From: Chelydra serpentina
Taxonomy: Eukaryota > Chordata > Testudines > Chelydridae
DNA length: 64,000 nucleotides
Assembly (NCBI GenBank): GCA_037349315.1
Contig: JBAIAC010000008.1
Span: 38,042,001-38,106,000 of the forward strand
Reading direction: 5' to 3'
The notes beneath the pieces were generated by a model, which was given only the letters and a program-made list of their open reading frames with translations, did no database searches and was not told where the DNA came from. Position 1 is the stretch's first letter. Each line of letters opens with the position of its first letter. The position numbers and the translations under genes are program-made. Below, piece by piece: positions 57,108-64,000 of the stretch.

Positions 57108-57595
57108 ACTGTGGCAGGGTGCAATCACGGAAGCATGCCTTCTTATGGCACAGGATGGCTCTACAGGCACACCACTCAGCTCCCTCTTGCTTCTCCCACA
57201 TATCTTGTTCATAGCCTGAAGTACTTAAAGTAATATTTCCCTTCCTGGGGTCCAGTGTATTAAGTCTTCATAAGAAAAGGCTCAAACCCTTCCCTTCTGA
57301 CTACGAGATTTCACAGCCTTTTTTCCTGGGGCTACTTCCTCCCCCCACTTCCTGGTCTCTGCAAAGGTTTAAGATGGCTTTGCCAGCCCCTCAGCACCCA
57401 GGTTCTAGCCCTGCTTCACAGAACTTGCCTGCTTCCTCCCTCAGAGTAATCTCACAGCTGGGTTTTTATCCTGTTCAGAAGGTAGCTCCCTGATCCCCAT
57501 CCACCAGTTTGTCTTCTGCTGCCTTAAACACCTGTTCCTTAAAAGGGCCATGTCATGGAACTGGGTTGACTGGTCCTGAGCCCCTTATTCCATAA
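57108..57595 (-). mobile_element. Possible LTR, minus orientation
   Basis: Left boundary tgtggcagggtgcaatc (rc ends ..ccctgccaca); C/T-rich with a TATA-like element on - (rc of gggtttttatcctg near 57463). The distal boundary is uncertain and there is no TSD. Confidence 0.35.
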
Positions 57596-58722
57596 AAGGG
57601 AATAAGTGTTGAGCACTCTATTTTTCTGCTTTGCGAGGACACTTGTTAGTTTGACTTGAAACTTAATCCTCTTTGTCTCAGTTAGGAATTCAAAGAAACA
57701 AGTGAAATAGAAATCTTGCTCAGAGAAGCACAGAATGAATGTTTCACATGGAATCAATCTGTAGCCAGGTGATCTATTTTATTCCCTCAAGTGACAACCA
57801 GTAGAAAAGGTCTCTTTATATTAATGCCTTGTACCGATTGGCAGTAAATGAGACTAAGCTGGATTAAGACAAAAAAATAATTCTAATCATCCAAGATGCT
57901 CATTAATTTAGACAACAACAAAAAAGAAAGGAAATAGCCAGAGCCATCTTTGACAAAGAGAAGGTAAATTGTGTGTGTTGCTTTTAATGTATGCATAGAG
58001 CAACTTTCAGGGGAAGCAATTTAGCTCTGCTCCTATTGGCTTGATCCAGGGAAGGTTTCATTTTGGCTCACCAGATATAGTTCCAGGCAGGAATTTTAGC
58101 AGGGTCTTTGTTTAATTCTCACTATCAATTTTCAGGACAAAACCGAGACTGCAAGCTTTTCCTTCTGAGGCATACCTTGCTGCAATGATCAATGCCTTTG
58201 TAAGCTCCGCCCTATACTGTTGCACTTTATATGGACCTGCATCTTGGGGCCGCTCAGCTCAAGCTACTGTAGATTAGGATGCAGTTTTCTTCTTTTTGAG
58301 TGGTGTCACACACAGAACAAATCATGCCAATGCTCAGAGTTTCCCTGGCTTTCAGTATGTTTTCAGGGGTAGGTTAAATCCATCACCTTGAACTCCAAGG
58401 ACCAGAGGTGTGAAAACCTGGCCCCACTGAAGTCAATGGCAAAACTCCTATTGACTTTGATGGAGACAGGATTTCACCCCAGATTTTCAAAAGAATTCCG
58501 TTTCCATTTTGCACCTTAATAAAAGTGATATTTTCAAAAATACTTAGCTCCGAGACGCTTCCACTGTGATGCTTATGGTCAGATTTTCTAATGAACTCAA
58601 CATCTGTGTACTGCCCACTTATATTTTGATGCTGAGCTTTTTTTAAATCCTGGCCCTAAATCCCCATATGATTTTGAACCTAGGTACTTGAAAGACCACC
58701 TCTCTTCCCATGAAATACTGTC
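57596..58722. other. Unassigned, with dispersed motifs at 58410-58690
   Basis: 58415-58480 contains ccccactgaagtcaatggca ... ctattgactttgatgg, and 58480-58690 several gattttcaaaagaat and gattttctaatgaac words, relics of the same amniote motif families seen elsewhere in the window. Confidence 0.4.
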
Positions 58723-58725
58723 TAA

Positions 58726-60245
58726 GGGCTTGTCTTCACTACCAGGGCAAGTTGACCTAAGTTACGCTACTCCAGCTACATGAATAATGTAGCTGGAGTC
58801 AACATAGTTTAGGTGGGCTTACCCCAGTGTCTTCACTGTGCTGCATCCATAGGAGATGCTCTCCAATTGACTTCCCTTGCTCTTCTCGGGGAGCTGGTAC
58901 TGGGGTCGACCAGAGAGAACTCTGCTGTCGATTTAGCAGGTCTTCACTAACCCACTTGTCAGGGGTTGGGTCACAGAAACCCCCATGGGACTGCCACCTG
59001 ATGTGCTGAGGCTACCTCTGAGCCAGTTTTCCCTGCCACCTTGGGACTTCAGAACCGTGTCTTGTTGAGCCAGACATGCTAGCCTGCTGCAAACACAGAC
59101 CCAGGTCTGAACCGCGTCCCCCAAAGCTGCAGGCTTTAACTGAAGACCACTTAGCAGGTACACTTGCCTACAGCACCCAGATACCCAGTTCCCAATGGGG
59201 TCCAAACCCCAAATAAATCTGGTTTACTCAGTATAAAGCTTATACAGGGTAAACTCATAAATTGTCCACCCTCTATAACACCGATAGAGAGATATGCACA
59301 GCTGTTTGCTTCTCCAAGTACTAATTACTTACTCTGGGTTCAATTATAATCAACAGTGATTTTATTAAAGTATAAAAAGTAGGATTTAACTGGTTCCAAG
59401 GAATAATAGACAGAATAAAGTAAGTTACCAAGCAAAATGAAACAAAACAAGTAAGTCTAAGCCTAATACATTAAGGAACTGCATACAAGTAAATCTCATC
59501 CTTGGATATGTTCCAATAAGCTTGTTTCACAGACGGGACTCCTTACTAGTCTGGGTCCAGCAATCACTCACACCCCCGTAGTTACTGTCCTTTGTTTCAG
59601 TTTCTTTCAGGCATCTCTTGGGGTGGAGAGGCTCTCTCTTAAGCCAGATGAAGACAAAATGGAGAGGCTTCCAGGGCCTTTTATATTCTCTCTTGTGGGC
59701 AGAATCCCCTTTGTTCTTCTGTGCAAAGTCACAGCAACAAGATGGAGTTTGTAGCCACCTAGGCAAGTCACATGTCTATGAATGATTCTGCTTTTTGCAG
59801 GTCGACGCCATTGTTTACATGTTAGTTTGAATGTTCCCAGGAAGGCTCAGATGTGGATTGGCGTCTCCCAAAATCCATTGTCAGTTAAGTGTTTCTTGAT
59901 TGGGCACTTACTGAGAATAGTCCTTTCTCAAGAAACTGACCAAATACTTCACTGAGGCTACTTAGAATCAAACACAGTGAGATACAAGTACATAGCCAAT
60001 ATTCATAACTTCAAATACAAAAATGATATACACATACAGACAGCATAATCATAACCAACAAACTACAACCTTTCCAAAGACACCCCACTTGACCTCCTCT
60101 GTACAAGACCTGGTGCAGCCATAGGACCTTAGTTGCAACAATGATCTATACAGTCACAGTTCATGTCAATAACATCACACCGCTAAACTGACAACCGCGG
60201 CATCGATTACAGCAGCACTGATCTCCCCGGTAATGAAGACAAGCC
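58726..60245. mobile_element. Harbinger-like MITE split by an LTR
   Basis: Left end gggcttgtcttcactac and right end (rc) gggcttgtcttcattac match over 17 bp with one mismatch. Left part 58726-58956, right part 60180-60245; the LTR at 58957-60179 lies between. Flanks are taa (left) and ata (right), close to a TWA TSD but not exact. Contains the pair ctccagctacatg / atgtagctggag. Without the LTR about 290 bp, the normal size for this family. Confidence 0.78.
58957..60179 (-). mobile_element. Solo LTR, same family as 5690-7782
   Basis: 1223 bp from tgtcaggggttgggtcac to aataacatcaca; 5-bp TSD with one mismatch (ccact 58952-58956, ccgct 60180-60184). Homologous throughout to the LTR at 5690-7782 (for example gatgtgctgag, cctgctgcaa, agagatatgcacagctgt, gtctaagcctaatacatta). 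On - it has a TATA-like box (rc of ccttttatatt, 59677-59687). No internal region, so a solo LTR formed by recombination. Confidence 0.8.
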
Positions 60246-60248
60246 CAT

Positions 60249-62199
60249 AAATGAGCTCAGCAGAGGTGCCTGAGGTGGAGGTCCCTTGACATTATGAGAG
60301 GACCCTACTAGCAAGTGTTCTGCATGAGGATCCCTTGATCCTGGAATTTACTTTCTTCTTTGGTCTATCAGAACTTGGATATATTAATCTTCCAGGCATG
60401 TTGCAAAGCCTATCATTTCTGAAAGGCATTGGAAGAGCCTGGAGGTTGATAGAGAAGGCTTGGTGATTGAAGATAATGTAAGAATGTAAGTGGGGTTTTC
60501 TGTGCATAAATAGTAGTTAATGATATGTCTGTGCAGATTATCTTCAGTTCTTTGTGGGAGAACCTATTGTTCAGAGACTGCCATTGGAAATTTTATTAGA
60601 CTTTACTAAATGGGTGCTTTGAGTTATGGAAAGTGCCAACTGTCATCAGTGAAATCCCGGGTGGGATTTTCAGAAGTACAAAATCATAGATAGGCACCCA
60701 ATTCCCACTGAATTTCAGCAGGAGTTAGGCAACTAACTGCCCTTTGTGCCTTTGAAAATCTCTCTCATACAGCCCCATACACACACACACGCTATTATTG
60801 CCCCCAAAAGAGAGAGAAGGAAAGTTAACACTGCAGTTCAAACCACACTAAAAGTAAAAAGATGCTCTGAGGTTTGAAAGCACAAGATATTCTGACTCGG
60901 AGCAGAAGAAGGAGAAAATGGGTCAACTCAATTTTGGTAATGTGAATCAGCTGCTGAGACCCAAACCAGCACTCAGTGCCATGTGATTATTCTTGCTACA
61001 CCTTGAGCAGTTTGGTATAATGTTCATATCCATGTGGGCCATTATTATGCAAAGGTATCAGCTTCCTTTTAGTTCTAAGGCATTGTTTTATACTACCAAA
61101 GCATTGTAAATTTCAGTGTATTCCTGGAATGTTAGCTGCATCTCTGAAAGCAATTTCTTCTCTGACTTCATTTCTCAACCCACACATTAGTCTATCTCTC
61201 CGAGCTTCAGACAGAAAATCTTCCCAATAAATAATGAGGAGAGGTGAATGTTTTTTAAACCAAATATATGATTCTATAGTCTTCCTTTCTTGATAATTCT
61301 GCCTGTGAAACTTAAATTTGTCAGCAATAATCACAAGCATGGGAGAAAAATGTGGAAACAAAATGTATTTCCGCATCCTTTCTTTGGAATTGTTTGAGTT
61401 CCCCCAATGATGCAAGTTTTATTTCCAACAAAAGTAAGGAATACTGCAACCCATTTGTCTCCTGAAACATAATCAGCATTTCAATGTTTCCATAGAAAAT
61501 TGGAAGTCCTCTCTTCCTACAAATGAAATACATTAGTCCAACCTACGGGGTTGTTTTCTTCTTAACTTTAAACCTCTAATATACCCAAACACTGTGTAAT
61601 CACATCTACAAGTATCCTATTTTTCTTAAGCAAACTACAATGTAGTATGACTAGGACACTACTTTTATTATAAATATTTTGTAGTATCTGATATTTATTT
61701 TGTTAACCAAAACAGAAATGAGATGTCACTCCAACAAGTGAAGTCTGGGCAAATATAGTTAGAAACTGATATATGTGGTCATAAAAGAAATAAAGACATG
61801 AAAGTAATATGAAAATAAATATCTGAGACAGGAACCTGAAGAGAAGGAATCAGTAGTCACTTCATTATATGCCTTCTACAGCTCACAGCTTAAAGATACT
61901 TAAATGAGAATGAGACACCAGATGGTGGGCACTTCATACCACCCGAACCCTTTTCTGTTTAAAAAAAGAGGTTCCTGGATTCAGCTGGACAAAATGAGAC
62001 AACCCACTTACCTAATATGAGCAGACATTTCTAGTTCAAGTGCAGGAGGTTGAAGGTAGGCCAAAAAACAACAATTCTGTTTTTTGAAAAAAGTGAAGTT
62101 TTCAAATTTGTTGCAAATACACAACACAAGTGAGACCTTAACAAAAAATTGTGAGCACGAGAGCCACCCTAGAAGAGCCAAATTCCAGTCCCTGTTGTC
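60249..62199. other. Unassigned sequence
   Basis: Dispersed motif at 60660-60770 (gggattttcagaagtac ... ttcccactgaatttcagcag ... tttgaaaatctc) and (AC)n near 60780-60792. No gene support. Confidence 0.4.
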
Positions 62200-62257
62200 A
62201 ATCAGTCAGAGCAGGGATTCCCAGCCAGTACTCTAACCACTAAGCTATTGGCTACTC
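62200..62257 (-). repeat. tRNA-like SINE head fragment
   Basis: On -, agcttagtggttagagtact, ggctgggaatccctgctctg: the same box-A/box-B half seen at 40199-40330. Confidence 0.5.
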
Positions 62258-62258
62258 T

Positions 62259-62261
<3 letters not shown>

Positions 62262-62290
<29 letters not shown>
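62262..62290. repeat. (TG)n microsatellite
   Basis: About 14 uninterrupted GT units followed by agtgagtgac. Confidence 0.95.
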
Positions 62291-62292
<2 letters not shown>

Positions 62293-62465
62293 TGAGTGAC
62301 ACGCTAATTCCATCCTAGGCCTCAAAATATTTTGATGAAATCAATATGTTTCTGTGAAAATGAAACGGCCGAAAATAGTTTGGACAAATAACTCTCAACC
62401 TGCTTTAGATAAGGGACACATACAAACTGACTGGAGGACTAGGGACTTAAACTGACTCTTTAGAT

Positions 62466-62657
62466 CAGTGGTGTCCAATACATTCTACACTAGCCACATG
62501 ACGCTAATAGGCTATTGAATTGTGGCTAATGCAGGTGGCTTTTTTATAAATGTGGCTTAATGTGGGTCTTTTTTATAATGTGGCTAATAAGAAAAATTCA
62601 AAACCACAGGTGTGGCTAGCAGTGTGGCTAGCATCGAATTTCTATTGGACACCGCTG
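62466..62657. mobile_element. Short hAT non-autonomous element
   Basis: 192 bp; exact 8-bp TSD ctttagat (62458-62465 and 62658-62665); termini cagtggtgtccaata and (rc) cagcggtgtccaata, 14 of 15 matching. The interior has repeated tgtggctaatg / tgtggctagca words. Non-coding. Confidence 0.95.
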
Positions 62658-62665
62658 CTTTAGAT

Positions 62666-64000
62666 ACATGCTTATAAAAAAGGTATCAGTTTGTTTATGT
62701 GGAAGAAGGCAGCAGTGAGGTGAGGATCAGGTCATAGAGGTAGATATTTATGTCAGTGTGACCTAGTGTGGTAATTGCTGAGATAGCAGAAGCAAAGACA
62801 CTACCCTCAGTCCTTTATTCCAAGAGTTTGAATTGGCAGGGGAAGACTGCTAATAAATTATACTAAGAAACGCAAATTACAAAATACTATAGTTACTTAA
62901 GGAATCTCCATTTACAATCCACCACTTGCTGGGAGTGGGATTAGGCTAGCTGATCTGCCTGATCTGTATTAAAAATTACAGACTCTGTACAAGGGCCTAG
63001 ATGCAAGTGCCTCTCCAAGGAGCTTTCAGACTGTTTTGTGGATTCGGTTCCCATTTAGCTTTAATCCACCCTCAATGGTCACTCTTAATGGGAGGAGACT
63101 CAATGAAGATAAAGGTAAAATATTATCATTCTTTGAAACAAATATTTCTCATCCTCTCAAAAATTTTTAACTGTTACAGCTTGTATTGTACATTAAATTC
63201 CCTTAACCATAATGCATAGCTGAGGTGGTCAAAACTGTACACATTATTTCATGTTCAGGCTCAATAACACTTTACATAAAGGGCCTAATCCAGCAACACT
63301 CTGCATGCCCTCAAATTTTGGTGAGGGCAATGGAAATTGAGGACACCGTACTTTCTAGAATGAGCCCATAGCTATTGTTACTTCACTATTTTAAAACAAT
63401 ACATCTGTAAAATATCTCCCACAATAACAGCTGAGTCTCCTTGTGAACACATGTCCAATTTGTTAACTACAGTTAACCCAAAATAATTCTTTGAACAAAG
63501 GCTCCGTGTGCTGGATCCCCTGGGTATTTTAATCTTACAGAGCCTGAATGGAGTCCAGCTGCTACCCCAATCTCAGAGTCCTGACTCACACTCCCATGGT
63601 GCAGACCTTCTATTGGGCACCCCCTTCTGAGAGTTGGAACCCACTGTCCAGCTGCCTGGCACCTGTGTTCAATGGTGACCCTTCAGACTCCCACCACCAC
63701 TTAAACATACCCTCTTCCAGACCCCCACCCACAAGGTGTAAACATTCTGGTTTTCAGTTTAACTATCTGAGCCACACAGCAGTTTGTGCATTACCTGCTT
63801 CACACACGAGAGACACTTTGCACAGAGTCTAACACATTTGCTCTAGATCTTAATTGCTTAAAGCACTGGAGAGTACAGATTATTTTAAACATTAAACACA
63901 TGCCACTTTCTATCTTACCCTTCTTTTGGGAATCCTTAGGAACCATCCATGTGCAGGAAGGGTGTTCCCTACCTCATGCAGGCTATCACACTGTGACATG
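62666..64000. other. Unassigned; C-rich end of window
   Basis: 63540-63840 is C-rich and open on + (63548-63832) but shows no motif. The last bases, ctatcacactgtgacatg, could be the start of another element that continues beyond the window. Confidence 0.35.

Noticed and set aside
1..64000. CRISPR arrays, operons or bacterial-type systems
   Set aside because: No regularly spaced direct repeats, ribosome-binding sites or dense gene order; the element content is vertebrate.

Overview
The window is vertebrate nuclear DNA, most likely from a turtle (inference). The indications are CR1 LINEs ending in tandem ATTCTATG-type 3' repeats, a Penelope-like retroelement (PLE), many PIF/Harbinger-like MITEs with GGGC..GTCTACACTA termini, hAT elements with exact 8-bp target-site duplications (TSDs), MIR-type SINE remnants, and a generally A/T-rich background. 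No complete host protein-coding gene, rRNA or tRNA gene could be supported. The window looks like intergenic or deep intronic sequence filled with mobile elements of several ages. Two stretches resemble single host exons and are given as low-confidence candidates: 2744-3020 on +, and 53220-53361 on -.

Layout. 1-1683: 3' two thirds of a PLE, with a reverse transcriptase broken by one in-frame stop, a decayed GIY-YIG region and a conserved structured tail. 4990-5475: old CR1/L3 fragment, then a tail-only PLE insertion. 5590-8735: one hAT element (8-bp TSD tctatcat) that has swallowed an LTR, which itself contains a CR1, plus inner inverted repeats. 8915-15776: MITEs, tandem LTR heads and an AT-rich hAT element. 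18658-24714: two further LTRs, a hAT element at 20780-21081 and a Harbinger MITE at 22504-22799. 28003-33290: small hAT, MIR, then a nearly 3.8-kb minus-strand CR1 interrupted by a palindromic PLE-tail insertion and a GC-rich hAT. 33950-39613: MITE, minisatellite, a hAT with a nested Harbinger MITE, and two more hATs. 41528-47919: another PLE-tail insertion, MIR, MITE and two related foldback hAT elements with transposase remnants in opposite orientations. 47920-58720: mostly unassigned. 58723-60248: a Harbinger-like MITE split by a 1.2-kb LTR of the same family as the one at 5690. 62466-62657: short hAT.

There is no operon-like cooperation between genes here. The relations that matter are nesting order (which element landed in which) and parent-offspring relations. 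The PLE tail at 1550-1683 is homologous to three short insertions with 11-15 bp TSDs. The two foldback hAT copies share the same unusual head-to-head design. All functional statements rest on visible motifs, TSDs and inverted termini and on general knowledge of the families. No database comparison was possible.
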